Assembly (NCBI GenBank): GCA_963737145.1
Contig: CAVTRO010000007.1
Coordinates: 434,001 to 498,000 of the forward strand
Origin: AP-15 sp963737145
Lineage (GTDB): Bacteria > Pseudomonadota > Alphaproteobacteria > ATCC43930 > CGMCC-115725
Length of the DNA: 64,000 nucleotides
Direction: 5' to 3'
Position numbers and translations under genes: made by a program
Notes under the pieces: generated by a model
What the model saw: only the letters and a program-made list of their open reading frames with translations
What the model was told of the DNA's origin: nothing
Databases searched by the model: none
Shown here: positions 48,125-58,300 of the stretch, in pieces
Position numbering within the stretch: the first letter of the stretch is position 1
Layout: each line of letters begins with the position of its first letter

Positions 48125-49333
48125 TCAGTTCCGCGTCAACGTTGCCGGCGGCTCTGGCGGCGGCGAGCCGCTGATCACGACCGGTGCGCCGTTCTGGACC
48201 TTGACTTGACCCGCCGCGACGACGCGGTCGCCCGGTTTGAGCCCGTCGAGGATCACAACGTTGTTGCCCCACCGCGCCCCGGTTTTTATCGGCGTGCGCA
48301 CCGCCTTGAGAACCGGGTTCCCCTTAGCGTCCTTGCCGTCCTCGCGGATCACGTAAACGCTGTCGCCGTAGAGCGTATAATCGACGGCGGTCTCCGGCAG
48401 CACCATCATGTCGGGCTGCGGCGGCAGCACCACCGCGGCATTGACGAACATGCCGGGCAGCAGGGCGTTGTCGGGGTTCGGCATCGTCGACTGGATCGTC
48501 ATCGTCCGCGTATCGGCGCTGATCTGCGGCTCGATCGTCGTGATCTCCGCGCTAAAAGTGTGGCCGGGGAACGCGTCGGCAGTGACATTCACCCGCTGGC
48601 CGACCGAGATCTGCGGGCGCATCTGCGACGGCAAGGTGAAGTTCACGTAGAGCATCGACAGATCCGTCAATGTAACGATCCGGGCGCCGGGCGTGAGGTA
48701 TTGCCCGACCTCGATCTGCCGCGTGCCGAGCTGGCCTGAGAACGGGGCGCGAATGAGTTTCTGCGCGATCAGCGCCTCGGTCTTGATGATCATCGCACGC
48801 GCCTGGTCGAGCTGGCTCTGCTTCTGATCGACGGTCTCCCGCGCCTCGAACTGGCGCTGCGCGAGCTGGCTCGCGTGCTCCAATGTGATTTGGGCGTAGC
48901 GCGCCTGCGCCTCGTAGCTGGCGAGGTCACCGCGTTCCGGTGCGTCGTTGATCTGGACAAGCGGGTCGCCGGCTTTGACCGTGGTTCCCGGCTCGAAGAA
49001 AATCTTCGTAACGCGCCCGCCGACTTCGGGATTTATCGTGACCTGATGCACGGCGGTGACCGAACCGATCCCGGTCGCAAAGCGCGGCACCGCCTCGACC
49101 TTGACCTCGGCGGCGCTGATTTGCGCGGGAGGCGGCTTGTTGTTCGCGAAATAAGTCGCGATCGCCTGTTCGCGGAACCGGTTGAAACCGTAAAACCCGC
49201 CCAGCACGACAGCCAACAACAGGCCGACAACGACGAGCCAGAGGAATGTCCTCGGCCTGCGGGTCGTCGCGCGCCCGGCAGCGGTGCGGTCGTGCAGCAG
49301 TCCTTCCGCTGGTGCCATCCGTTCGCCGTCCAT
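48125..49333 (-). CDS. RND efflux membrane-fusion (periplasmic adaptor) protein
   Basis: 402 residues. An N-terminal membrane anchor (about 29-50, FLWLVVVGLLLAVVLGGFYG) precedes the HlyD/MFP layout. This comprises a lipoyl half VTINPEVGGRVTKIFFEPG, a helical hairpin rich in Gln/Glu/Ala (LASYEAQARYAQITLEHASQ), the second lipoyl half LIRAPFSGQLGTRQIEVGQY, a beta-barrel domain and a membrane-proximal domain. It links the RND pump to an outer-membrane channel. GGGGAG precedes the ATG; 12 bp from tetR and 3 bp from the pump gene. Confidence 0.94.
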   Translation of the reverse strand: MDGERMAPAEGLLHDRTAAGRATTRRPRTFLWLVVVGLLLAVVLGGFYGFNRFREQAIATYFANNKPPPAQISAAEVKVEAVPRFATGIGSVTAVHQVTINPEVGGRVTKIFFEPGTTVKAGDPLVQINDAPERGDLASYEAQARYAQITLEHASQLAQRQFEARETVDQKQSQLDQARAMIIKTEALIAQKLIRAPFSGQLGTRQIEVGQYLTPGARIVTLTDLSMLYVNFTLPSQMRPQISVGQRVNVTADAFPGHTFSAEITTIEPQISADTRTMTIQSTMPNPDNALLPGMFVNAAVVLPPQPDMMVLPETAVDYTLYGDSVYVIREDGKDAKGNPVLKAVRTPIKTGARWGNNVVILDGLKPGDRVVAAGQVKVQNGAPVVISGSPPPEPPATLTRN

Positions 49334-49345
49334 AGGCGTACTCCC

Positions 49346-50038
49346 CTAAGAGGCGGGTGCGAGTTGGAGCGGGGATCGGGCAGCGTCAGCCATTGCAGAA
49401 GCAATCGCCGCGTCCCTCACTCCGATGCCGCGTAAAATGAACCAGCTCGCTTCCTCGGCCAGGGCTGTGGCCGACCCCTTATAAGGGACCGACGCTCGGC
49501 CCGGCAGAGACACGAAGGCCACCATCGCGGCGACATGATGGCCGAACCAAAAGCGGTTAGCCGAGGCGATCGGTTCAGCCCTGAGGTCGCCCGCCGCCGA
49601 AGCCGCTTCCACCGATGCGACAAAGAGCGGGTGGACCCGCTCGAAGATCGTCTCGAACAGCTCCCGCGCGTACTCCCCGTCTTCGAGAAAACTGTGCAGC
49701 ACGAGGCGCAGTCGCGTGTCGAACTCGGCTTCGTCGTCGCCGCCGAGCAGAAAATAACGCACCATGAACGTTATCATATGAACGAGGGTTGCCGTCGACG
49801 GCTCAAGAGCGGCGAGACGCTCGAGCGCCGGATCGCCTTCGCAACCCAGCTGCAAAATCTCCGCGTAAAGATGCTTTTTGCTGGGAAAATGCCTGAACAG
49901 CAGCCCTTCGGAAATGCCGGCCGCCTCCGCCAGCTCCTTGGTGGTCGTGCCGGCAAACCCTTTTCGGGCAAAAAGCGGCACCGCCGCGGCAACGATCATC
50001 TTGCGGCGCTCGTCGCCGTCCAACCGGGTGATAGCCAT
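49346..50038 (-). CDS. TetR/AcrR family regulator of the RND operon
   Basis: 230 residues. Helix-turn-helix near the N-terminus: ERRKMIVAAAVPLFARKGFA, GTTTKELAEAAGISEGLLFR, HFPSKKHLYAEIL. The rest is an all-helical ligand pocket and dimer interface. As first gene of the tetR-MFP-RND operon it most likely represses its own promoter, with a pump substrate as inducer. A perfect palindrome lies 11 bp upstream of the ATG. CMD-type genes follow on the other strand. Confidence 0.93.
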   Translation of the reverse strand: MAITRLDGDERRKMIVAAAVPLFARKGFAGTTTKELAEAAGISEGLLFRHFPSKKHLYAEILQLGCEGDPALERLAALEPSTATLVHMITFMVRYFLLGGDDEAEFDTRLRLVLHSFLEDGEYARELFETIFERVHPLFVASVEAASAAGDLRAEPIASANRFWFGHHVAAMVAFVSLPGRASVPYKGSATALAEEASWFILRGIGVRDAAIASAMADAARSPLQLAPAS

Positions 50039-50048
50039 CGCCGCGGCA

Positions 50049-50064
50049 AAGTAAGTGCTTACTT
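50049..50064. promoter_or_regulatory. TetR operator candidate of the efflux operon
   Basis: AAGTAAG-TG-CTTACTT is a perfect 7+2+7 inverted repeat, starting 11 bp upstream of the tetR ATG. Size, symmetry and position are what AcrR/TetR repressors use for autoregulation. Confidence 0.65.
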
Positions 50065-50066
50065 AC

Positions 50067-50477
50067 AATCCGTCAAGCGCCCTTTCCTCGAGACGGAGGC
50101 GGTTCTGTTCGCCGATGCTCGATCCGGCTGTGCTTGAGGTCAACCGGTTGGGGAAGTTCGGTTGTAAGGGCGAGCCGGTTATAAGGGGAAGGTTACAAGC
50201 GTCCGGCTCTCACTGACGCGGGCATAGCCGATGAGGCGTTCTTCGGGATAGTTTCGCCCATAACTCACTGCAAGTTTAACTCCTTGGTCGGCAAGGGCAA
50301 GGGATTTTCCCGAAAGTCTTGACTTCGCACCGCCGTGAAAATGCGTTTCAACCTGGTCGGTTGCATCTCCGCTAAATCCAAACGGGACGCCAGTTCGCCG
50401 GACCCTGTTGGTTTATCGGATTGCAATCATCCCCTTGGCTGCAATAATCCATCGATCCTCAACGGGAGGGCCAGCTC
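50067..50477. other. Intergenic region with no gene seen
   Basis: About 410 bp between the efflux operon and the AhpD-like gene. Contains the upstream side of the tetR promoter and the GGGAGG ribosome site at its right end. I see no coding frame with family resemblance, no tRNA and no convincing structured RNA. A TTGACT at about 50319 lacks a good -10. Confidence 0.6.
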
Positions 50478-50840
50478 ATGATGCTTGATTGGAACGCCTA
50501 TCCTACGGAACTAAGCGCGCGCGTGAAGGAGATGGCAACGCTGGCGCCGAACGCGGTCGCCGGTTTCATCGCGCTCGACAAGGGCGCCAACAAGACCACC
50601 CATCTCGACGCCAAGACCCGCGAACTCATCGCCATCGCCATCGCCGTCACCACGCGTTGTGACGGCTGTATCGGCGTGCACACCGACCGCGCCATCAATG
50701 CCGGGGCGACCCGCGAAGAAGTAGCTGAGGCGCTTGGTGTCGCCATTGCGCTCAATGCCGGCGCGGCTCTGGCCTATTCGGCTCGCGTGCTGGATGCCTA
50801 TGCAGCGATCGACGGTGCGGCGAAGTCGGCAGCCGAATAA
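50478..50840 (+). CDS. Carboxymuconolactone decarboxylase / AhpD-like family protein
   Basis: 120 residues. All-helical AhpD fold with the redox motif in VTTRCDGCIGVHTDRAINAG: CxxC followed by the conserved His, plus ATREEVAEALGVAIALNAG. Such proteins act as alkylhydroperoxidases or thiol reductants. GGGAGG lies upstream of the ATG; a second ATG follows at once. Stands alone; the next gene is 178 bp further. Confidence 0.9.
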   Translation: MMLDWNAYPTELSARVKEMATLAPNAVAGFIALDKGANKTTHLDAKTRELIAIAIAVTTRCDGCIGVHTDRAINAGATREEVAEALGVAIALNAGAALAYSARVLDAYAAIDGAAKSAAE

Positions 50841-51018
50841 GGTCGTTGCAAATGTCGTGATTTCTGCAACGCACCGGGAGAGTAGCCGCGATGACGCGTA
50901 AAGAGCGCCTCTGGAAATCAATGTGAACAAGCCATGGCAGGAATCTGGGGGGTGTCGGCTGGATTGAGGGACTTTGGACGTTTCTCGCCAAGGAGCGGGT
51001 GGACAGCGGAGGTTCACC

Positions 51019-51823
51019 GTGAGCGACGACGCTAACTTTATCGGCGATATCCCAGAACACTACGACCGCGGCCTGGGACCTATAATCTTTGTTGATTACG
51101 CGGCCGACCTCGCACGCCGAGCGGCGGCTTGCGTTCCGGCGCGCGTGCTGGAGACCGCAGCTGGTACTGGGATTGTCACACGCCAGTTGCGCGACCTCTT
51201 GCCCGTGGGCGTACGCTTGACGGCCACAGACCTCAATCCGCCAATGTTGGAGGTCGCTCGGGCCAAGTTCCAGCCCGATGAAGACGTGGATTTCCGACAC
51301 GCAGATGCCGCGGCCCTACCATTTGCTGACGACAGCTTTGATGCCGTGGTCTGCCAGTTCGGCGTGATGTTCTTCCCAGATAAAGACAGGTCCTACCGCG
51401 AGATTCATCGCGTGCTCGCACCCGGCGGTCGCTATCTGTTCAATGTCTGGGATGCGCACCTACAACCACTTCGGCCGCATCGTCCATGAAGTTGTCGGCA
51501 GCTTCTTTCCTGCTGATCCGCCTCAGTTCTACAAGGTGCCCTTCTCCTATCACCAGATCGACCCGATCAAGGAATCCCTGATTGACGCAGGATTCATGGA
51601 CATCAACATTGCTGTTCTCAGGCTGGAGAAGGAGATCGCGGACACCGCTCTCTTCGCACAAGGAATCGTCTACGGTAATCCCCTCATCGATCAGATCCGG
51701 GCAAGAGGTGGTGTCGATCCCGATCTCGTCCTCAATACTGTGGCGCAAACGCTTCGAGCAGAATTCGGGTTCAGATCCGGTCGCATGACGCTCCAGGCGA
51801 TCATTTTTTCGGCAAGCGCGTAA
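51019..51823 (+). CDS. Class I SAM-dependent methyltransferase, one apparent frameshift
   Basis: About 267 residues after one correction. GTG start with GGAGG six bases upstream. SAM-binding motif I VLETAAGTGIVTRQL, motif II LTATDLNPPMLEVA, then DADFRH-like VDFRHADAAALPFADDSFDA and VCQFGVMFFPDK, all typical of UbiE/type 11 enzymes. After GGRYLFNVWDAH the frame breaks near 51459-51467 (extra base) and resumes TYNHFGRIVHEVVGSFFPAD to the stop. Substrate unknown. Its composition looks less GC-rich than its neighbours, so horizontal transfer is possible. Either a sequencing error or a recent pseudogene. Confidence 0.75.
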
Positions 51824-51854
51824 GCCCCCATTATGTAAATTCTGCAAAGCTCCT

Positions 51855-51876
51855 GTCTTAACGATTAAGACTTTCT
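51855..51876 (+). terminator. Intrinsic terminator after the methyltransferase
   Basis: GTCTTAA-CGA-TTAAGAC, a seven-pair perfect stem, followed by TTTCT. It lies 31 bp after the methyltransferase stop. Confidence 0.7.
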
Positions 51877-51955
51877 CAACTCCGCGCAACTTGAAGACGG
51901 GAGCCGTCCAGGCCGATACTGGATTGCAGGCTCAACAGGCGAGTGTGGTGGCGTG

Positions 51956-52597
51956 ATGAAGTTGTATAGCTTCTTCCGGTCCTCGGCCGCGTTCAGGGTG
52001 CGCATCGCCCTGAATCTCAAAGGGCTTGCTTACGAGACCGCAGCGATCCACCTGCGGCGCAACGACCAGAGCAGGCCCGATTATCGCGGCGTCAACCCTC
52101 AGGGACTGGTCCCGGCGCTCGAAGATGGTGGACAGACCCTGATTCAATCAATGGCGATCCTCGAATATCTCGACGAACTCCACCCCGAGCCACCGTTCTT
52201 GCCCAGGCAGGCTGCCGACCGGGCGCGGGTTCGGGCGCTCGCCGACATCGTCGCCTGCGACATCCACCCGATCAACAGTTTGCGCGTGCTGCGCTACCTG
52301 ATCCGGGAACTCGGCCATGACGAGGCGGCGATCGCCAAATGGTACAATCATTGGATCGCCGCAGGGTTTCAGGCTCTCGAGCCGCTGCTCGCGCAGGACG
52401 CCCGGACCGGCGCGTTCTGCCACGGAGACTCACCGGGTTTGGCGGACATCGCGCTGGTTCCGCAGGTCGTCAATGCCGAGCGCTACCAGCTCGATCTCGG
52501 GCCTTTTCCGACATTGACGCGGATTTACGAGCACTGCATGAAGCTCGGGCCTTTTATCGCTGCACATCCGACCAAACAGCCGGACTACGAGCCGTAG
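51956..52597 (+). CDS. maiA: Maleylacetoacetate isomerase (zeta-class GST)
   Basis: 213 residues. The zeta-class active-site region is MKLYSFFRSSAAFRVRIALN, with the catalytic Ser in the SS-x-x-x-RVRIAL pattern. Then NPQGLVPALEDGG with cis-Pro, SMAILEYLDELHP for glutathione, and CDIHPINSLRVLRYL in the helical domain, diagnostic of MAAI. It isomerises maleylacetoacetate to fumarylacetoacetate in tyrosine breakdown using glutathione. No other hmg/fah gene is adjacent. ATG at 51956; the preceding GTG is in frame. Converges on the DsbA-type gene. Confidence 0.93.
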   Translation: MKLYSFFRSSAAFRVRIALNLKGLAYETAAIHLRRNDQSRPDYRGVNPQGLVPALEDGGQTLIQSMAILEYLDELHPEPPFLPRQAADRARVRALADIVACDIHPINSLRVLRYLIRELGHDEAAIAKWYNHWIAAGFQALEPLLAQDARTGAFCHGDSPGLADIALVPQVVNAERYQLDLGPFPTLTRIYEHCMKLGPFIAAHPTKQPDYEP

Positions 52598-52601
52598 CGA
52601 G

Positions 52602-53351
52602 CTACCCCTTCCGCGCCTCGGCGACCATGTTCCGCAACGCGTCCAGGTCGATCGCGCCGGGAACGATGTGCTTGCCGACGATAAAACCAGGGGTTCCGCG
52701 GATGTTGAGCGCGTCGGCGAGCGCCAGATTGGCTTTGAGGGCCTGCCCGATATCCGGGGCGTTCATGTCCTGCTTCAGCCGCTCCACGTCGAGCCCTACC
52801 GAACCGGCTACTTTGTAGACCGTTTCGTCGGTGATCTGACCTCTGGCCGCCATCATCGCGTTATGAAAGGCCTCGTATTTGCCCTGCCGCTGCGCGGCAA
52901 GAGCAGCATGCGCCGCCGTAACCGATGCCGGTCCGAGGACCGGCATTTCCTTGTACACGAAGCGCAGCTTGGGGTCTTCCTTCAGCAAAGCCTGCAGCGA
53001 GGGCAGCACTTGCTTGCAATATGGGCAGCGGTAATCGAAGAACTCGACGATTGTCACATCGCCCTGCGGGTTGCCCCCTACCGGGGTTGCCGGGTCGTCG
53101 AAAATCTCGCGCCGCTGGTCGCTTAGAACCTTTTCCGCTTTAGCATCTGCCTCATGGTTCAGCCTATCTTCGGCGCCGTGCAGCGCCTCGATCAAAACGT
53201 CGGGATTGTGCAGAAGATAGTCGTGGATAATCCCCTCGATCGCTTGTCGTTGCTCAGCCGGAATTTCGACAGCCCTGACTGGTCCGGCCTGCAGAGCGAC
53301 AATAAAACCGCAGACCAGCGCGAACGCCAGAGATGGCGAGCGATACGGCAT
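52602..53351 (-). CDS. DsbA family thiol-disulfide oxidoreductase (periplasmic)
   Basis: 249 residues with a Sec signal peptide (hydrophobic core LAFALVCGFIVALQAG, cut near VRA-VE). A helical N-terminal extension precedes the thioredoxin-like domain. The active site is DYRCPYCKQVLPSLQ (CPYC, as in BdbD/ScsC-like proteins); cis-Pro is in IRGTPGFIVG. Oxidises or isomerises cysteines of exported proteins. A DsbA-type gene next to an M48/TPR protease gene is a recurrent alphaproteobacterial pair. The ATG at 53351 is preceded by GCGGGAG. Confidence 0.92.
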   Translation of the reverse strand: MPYRSPSLAFALVCGFIVALQAGPVRAVEIPAEQRQAIEGIIHDYLLHNPDVLIEALHGAEDRLNHEADAKAEKVLSDQRREIFDDPATPVGGNPQGDVTIVEFFDYRCPYCKQVLPSLQALLKEDPKLRFVYKEMPVLGPASVTAAHAALAAQRQGKYEAFHNAMMAARGQITDETVYKVAGSVGLDVERLKQDMNAPDIGQALKANLALADALNIRGTPGFIVGKHIVPGAIDLDALRNMVAEARKG

Positions 53352-53409
53352 CACGTCAAATACTCCCGCAAGAAAAAGGGCTAGAGCAGATTCTGGTCAG
53401 ATTGGCCTC

Positions 53410-53490
53410 GTCATTGCGAGTCGCGCCATGCGCGACGAAGCAATCTCGGCCCGTCGAGCACTCAGCGGCCCGAGATTGCTTCGCTGTCCG
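53410..53490. repeat. Dispersed palindromic repeat, copy C (truncated)
   Basis: GTCATTGCGAGTCGCG left arm, inner GACGAAGCAATCTCGG opposite CCGAGATTGCTTCG, but the closing CTCGCAATGAC is missing and replaced by TGTCCGAAC. Same family as 13454-13548 and 27349-27434. It shares a CGAGCACTCAGCGG-like segment with the element at 53531. The 380 bp between the DsbA-type and M48 genes contain these two repeats and no gene that I can see. Confidence 0.8.
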
Positions 53491-53530
53491 AACAAGAAAC
53501 AAGATGGTTCAGTGATACCACACGGTTGCA

Positions 53531-53616
53531 GCGCTTCCCCGGCGAAAAGCCGGGGCCCACCCTTCGAGTGCTCAGCGGGCAGATAAATCGATCCCGACTT
53601 TTCGCCGGGAAAGCGC
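53531..53616. repeat. MITE-like element with 18-bp terminal inverted repeats
   Basis: Left end GCGCTTCCCCGGCGAAAA (53531-53548) and right end TTTTCGCCGGGAAAGCGC (53599-53616) are inverted copies with one mismatch. A further hairpin CCCCGGC-GAAAA-GCCGGGG sits at the left end. 86 bp, non-coding. Origin unknown. Confidence 0.65.
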
Positions 53617-53731
53617 CCTGCTGGCGTCATTGAGGGCGGGTCGGCCGCCTGGCGGTGGTCAACTCGCACTGACGATTTGGCGTGAGTGGTGCATCGTGAT
53701 GGGAACCTGCGCTTGAGGGGATCAGGTGCGA

Positions 53732-55108
53732 TCAACGCGAGTTCGCGACGCCGCCCGTCAACTCCTCCATGTGCTCCGCCTCGCGATGGATGTTTTCAGC
53801 GCGGTTGTAGCCGGCGGAGTTTTTCGGCAATAACGCCTTGGCCCGAACGGCCTGCTGTTGGGCGTCCTTTTTCTTTCCCGCAGCGAGACCCTCCTCGGCC
53901 AGTGCCAACGCGGCCATGCCGATCTGGTTGTCACGTCCATAGGCGGTCGCCAGGAGGTGCCAGCCCTGGGCTTCCTTGTCCTCGGTGCGCATCGCATCGT
54001 TGAGATAGGCGATGGCGCGCTTGTTCACCTTCGGATCATTCAATTCGATGTAGACTTGTGCGAGCGATATGCGCAGCAACGGCGCGGCGGGCGCGAGCCG
54101 AACGGCTTCCTCGTAAGGCTGCACTGCTTCGGCGATCCGGCCATTCTCGAACAGCATCTGCCCCTTGAGCTCGCGATAGTAGGGGTCGTTCGGATAGTCC
54201 CGGATCAGCCCGTCGATGATCGGCAAAGCCTTGTCCAGCTTCGGAATTCGGTAATAGGCGATCGCCCGTGCATAGCGCGCGAGAACCGACTGATCCTTTT
54301 CCGGATAGGCCGCAAGCGTCGACGAGGGCGGCGAGACAAAAGCGTCGAGCTTGACCTTTATCCGTTTCAACAGGTCGATGTTGGCCTGAGAGTCCGGAAC
54401 GTTCGAAAAGCGCGAGTGCTCGACGTGGTTGCGGACGTAATCGATGCGTTCCGCGGTCAGCGGATGCGTACGCAGATACGGGTCCTCACGGATCCCCGCG
54501 AGCATCTCTTCGCCCTGAAGGATTTGGAAAAACTGAAGGAGCCCGCGCGCCGACTGCCCGCTCGCATCCAAAAAGGTCATCGCGGCATGGTCGGCCGAGG
54601 CTTCCTGCGTTATCGAATACTGCATGAAGGCGCGTTCGGCGACACCTTGGGCGCCGAGCAAGGCCCCGCCGCCCCCGCTGCCCCTGCCGAGAACGGTGGC
54701 CCCGGCGGCGAGCACCATCGCGATGATTCCCTCGATGCTGGCGTTGCGTGCCGCCTCTTGAAATCGCGTCAGGTGTCCTCCGGCAATATGACCAGTCTCA
54801 TGCGCGAGCACACCGATCAGCTGGTTCGGCGTTTCGGAGCGCATGATCAATCCGCTGTTGATGAATTCGTTCTGGCCGCCGGCGACAAAGGAATTGATCT
54901 GTTTGTCTTCGACCAGATAGACGTGCAGTGCGCTCGGCTCGAGGCCCGCCGCCTTCCAGATCGGGGTCACCATGGTCCGTATGTCAGCCTCGATCTCGGT
55001 ATCGCGGATGATGCTCTCGCCCGCGGTCGCGGCTTGAGCAATGACGAGCGACGCCGCGAGACCGATTGCCGCGCTTGAACGGAACACACGAGAAGTCACC
55101 GGCGCCAC
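53732..55108 (-). CDS. M48 family metalloprotease with TPR domain (BepA-like)
   Basis: 458 residues. Signal peptide (SAAIGLAASLVIAQAATA). The M48 protease domain has zinc motif LIGVLAHETGHIAGGHL (HExxH with Thr) and third ligand Glu in QEASADHAAMTFLD. From about residue 280 come TPR-like helices (ARYARAIAYYRIPKLDKALP, NGRIAEAVQPYEEAVRLAPA). E. coli BepA works in the periplasm on outer-membrane protein and LptD assembly quality control. Start is GTG at 55108 or three codons later at 55099. On the same strand just upstream of the DsbA-type gene. Confidence 0.93.
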   Translation of the reverse strand: MAPVTSRVFRSSAAIGLAASLVIAQAATAGESIIRDTEIEADIRTMVTPIWKAAGLEPSALHVYLVEDKQINSFVAGGQNEFINSGLIMRSETPNQLIGVLAHETGHIAGGHLTRFQEAARNASIEGIIAMVLAAGATVLGRGSGGGGALLGAQGVAERAFMQYSITQEASADHAAMTFLDASGQSARGLLQFFQILQGEEMLAGIREDPYLRTHPLTAERIDYVRNHVEHSRFSNVPDSQANIDLLKRIKVKLDAFVSPPSSTLAAYPEKDQSVLARYARAIAYYRIPKLDKALPIIDGLIRDYPNDPYYRELKGQMLFENGRIAEAVQPYEEAVRLAPAAPLLRISLAQVYIELNDPKVNKRAIAYLNDAMRTEDKEAQGWHLLATAYGRDNQIGMAALALAEEGLAAGKKKDAQQQAVRAKALLPKNSAGYNRAENIHREAEHMEELTGGVANSR

Positions 55109-55279
55109 CTTGAAGACCTACGGATCGGCACGATTCACCTCATGCTCGAAATAAGGCGAGGGCGGGGCAAGCCGACCATCGATCGCCGACAACCGCCGAG
55201 CGCTAGTGTTCGGACCCATTCGGAAAATCGCTCGGCACGTACAGAACAAGGCTCACGCCCCAAATCCTGCCACACCGGC

Positions 55280-55303
55280 GAAGCCTGCCCCCTGGCAGGC
55301 TTC
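55280..55303 (-). terminator. Hairpin downstream of rne
   Basis: GAAGCCTGCC-AGGG-GGCAGGCTTC on the minus strand, a perfect ten-pair stem 52 bp past the rne stop. No T tract follows, so termination may be Rho-assisted, or it may protect the rne 3' end. Confidence 0.5.
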
Positions 55304-55354
55304 CTCGGGAAGACGAGAAGGGCGCATTGCACCGAATTATCTCTATGCTGACCG

Positions 55355-58300
55355 CTAGGACTGGATCAGCCGCTGCCACCAGCCGCGACGCGGGTTTGCC
55401 GGCCTTTCGGTCACCGTTTCCACCGGGTGCGCCGGCTCCGGCTTGTGCTGCTGCTCCGGTTCGGCCGATACCAATTCAAGTTCCCGTTCCATCTCGCCGG
55501 CGTAGGGAACTCCTTGCTCGGCCTCGGCGGTGGGCGGCGATCCTGGCCGGCTCTCCCGGTCTGCGTCTGGTGCTTCCCTCGAGGCCTGGGAATGGGGCGC
55601 CTCAGACCCGGCCCCATCAGCAGGTCCCGCCGCATCCGGTTCACTCTCGGCTGCCGCAGAGAGGGTTTCGCTGCTCGCCTGACCATCGCCGGCAAGAGCC
55701 GGCAGGCTCGCCGTTTCGATGCCCACAGCACCGATCTCGCCGGGCCAGCTCACGCGCGCCTCAACCAGCGTCTGGTCGCTATCTACGACCTCTGGAGTCG
55801 GCAAAATCTCGACAGTGTCGACTGCCGGGCGCGGTTCTTCGAAACCGGGCTCCGCGCCGCTCTCCCGCCGCACGCGCCGCCGGCCGCCTCGCCGGCCGCG
55901 CCGCCGGCGCCGGCGCTCGGCATCACTCTCCTCGTCGCCGTTCATTTCCTCGCTTTCACTTTGAGTGTTGTCGCCGACGAGCTCGGCCTCGTCCTCTGCT
56001 GCTTCATCGCCCGTCTGCGCTGCGAGCGCCGCCGATTGCGCGGCGGGTTCTTCTTCGTGGCGGCGCCGCCGGCGACGACGGCGGCGGTTGCGGCCGGGCG
56101 CCTCACCGCTCTCCGGCTCCGCGTCCGAAGCTTCCGCGGGCTCGTCGATCTCCTCCTCTTCTTCGTCCGAGACCGATGCTTGGGTGAGAGGTGCCGTTGG
56201 CAAAGCAGCGGGCTCGGCGGCCGCATAAGGGCGCAGCCGCTCCAGCCTGAAGGCTGGCGGGATCAGCGCATCGTCTTGCGCCAGCAAAACTCGAATGGCG
56301 TAACGCGCCTCCAATTGCACCAGCGAGTCGCGCTTCTGGTTGAGGATGTAGAGCGCGACCGTCGTTGGAACATAAACGCAGATCTCGGCCGAGCGCCGCC
56401 GCATGCCTTCCTCCTCGATCGAGCGCAGCACGTAGAGTGCCGTCGACTCCGTCGAACGGATGAAGCCCGTGCCGCCGCAATGGGGGCAAGGCTGCGTGGA
56501 GGTCTCGACGAGCGAGGGGCGCAGCCGCTGCCGCGACATCTCCAATAGCCCGAACGCGCTGATCCGGCCAACCTGGATGCGTGCGCGGTCGTTCTTCAGC
56601 GCCTCCTTCAGCCGCCGCTCGACCGCCGATTGATTGCGGTGCTCCTCCATGTCGATGAAGTCGATCACGATCAAGCCGGCGAGATCGCGCAATCGGAGCT
56701 GCCGGGCGATCTCCTCGGCGGCTTCGAGGTTGGTTCGGACCGCCGTCTCCTCGATATTGCGTTCGCGCGTCGAGCGGCCGGAATTGACGTCGATCGCGAC
56801 CAATGCCTCGGTCTGGTTGATCACGACATAGCCGCCGGAGCGCAATTGCACGATCGGCGAATGAATGGCGTCGATCTGGCTCTCGACTTGGAAGCGGTGA
56901 AACAGGCCGATCTGAGGATCGCGGTAAGGCTGGACCCGCTTGGCATGGCTCGGCATCAGCATCTTCATGAACGCCTTCGCCGTGCGATAGCCTTCTTCGC
57001 CTTCGACCAAGACCTCGTCGATGTCGCGCGTATAAAGATCGCGGATCGACCGTTTGATCAGGTTGCCCTCTTCATAAATCAACGCAGGAGCGGTCGAGCG
57101 TAACGTCAAATCCCGGATCTCATTCCACAAGCGCAGCAGGTACTCATAATCCCGCTTGATCTCGGCCTTGGAGCGTTCGGCCCCGGCGGTGCGTACGATC
57201 ACCCCCATGCCGTCCGGAATATCCAGCTCCTCGAGGATGTCCTTTAGGCGGCGGCGGTCGGCGATGCTGGTGATCTTGCGCGATACTCCGCCGCCGCGCG
57301 CCGTGTTCGGCATCAGCACGCAATAGCGCCCGGCAAGCGAAAGGTAGGTCGTCAGGGCGGCGCCCTTAGTGCCGCGCTCCTCCTTGGTGACCTGGACGAG
57401 CATGATCTGCCGCCGCTTGATCACCTCCTGGATCTTGTAGTGCCGTATCGTGCGCGAGCGCTGGTGCTCGGCTTCCTCGAACTCGTCCTCTTCGAGCGTC
57501 TCGACCGCCTCGACGGCCTCACCCTCGCTCTCGGCGAGAGCGGCGGTCGTGCCCTGCTCAGCGGCGAGCGTGTCCGCCGGCGCCCCCTCAGGAGGAAACT
57601 CGAGAGCCGGCACGATCACATCGTCCGACCGGATCGAAGCCGCGGCAATCGTGACCGTGCTCGGCGCGGCGGGCTCCGGCGTCGTGGTGTCCGATGCGCC
57701 GGCCTCGGGATCGCGCGGCACCTCGGCCGACAGCACCGCCTCCCCCCAGCCGTTCAACGGCGCCGCGATCGGAATTTCCGTTGCCGGCCCGAGCTCCGGT
57801 GTGATCGCGTCTGCCGCCGGGCCCTCCGGTTCCTGAGGCACGGATTCGAATGGCATTGTGGCCAGGGGTAGGTTCGCCGGGGTCTCGTCGGGGCGCGGCG
57901 TTTGCGAAGCCGTTTCTGCCGCGTGCTCGCCACCGCCGCCGGCCGCCTCGGCCCGGTGCGGCACCAAGCTTGCAGGATCGACCACCTGCGAGCCCCAAGT
58001 ATCTGGCTGACCCGAACTCTCTGGCGAAGCCGAAGTATCTGGTCGTTCCTCGTCGCTGCCGTCCGGTGTGGCCGGGACCGGAACCGGCTCGGGCAAGGCC
58101 GCTGCTAAAGAAACTCCTTCTTCGCTCGCGCCTTCGGGTTCGGCTTCCCGCGTCTCGCCTTCTTCGTGCACCGGATCGACGCCGTTCGGCTCTCGGTCGC
58201 TGACCGGAATCTTGTAGTAATCGGGGTGGATTTCGCTAAAAGCCAGGAAGCCGTGCCGATGGTTGCCGTAATCGACAAATGCCGCCTGCAGCGACGGTTC

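Noticed and set aside
53858..55078. A 406-codon plus-strand frame and similar frames opposite rne (55.3-56.5 kb)
   Set aside because: Shadows of the M48 protease and RNase E genes; composition is typical of antisense frames.
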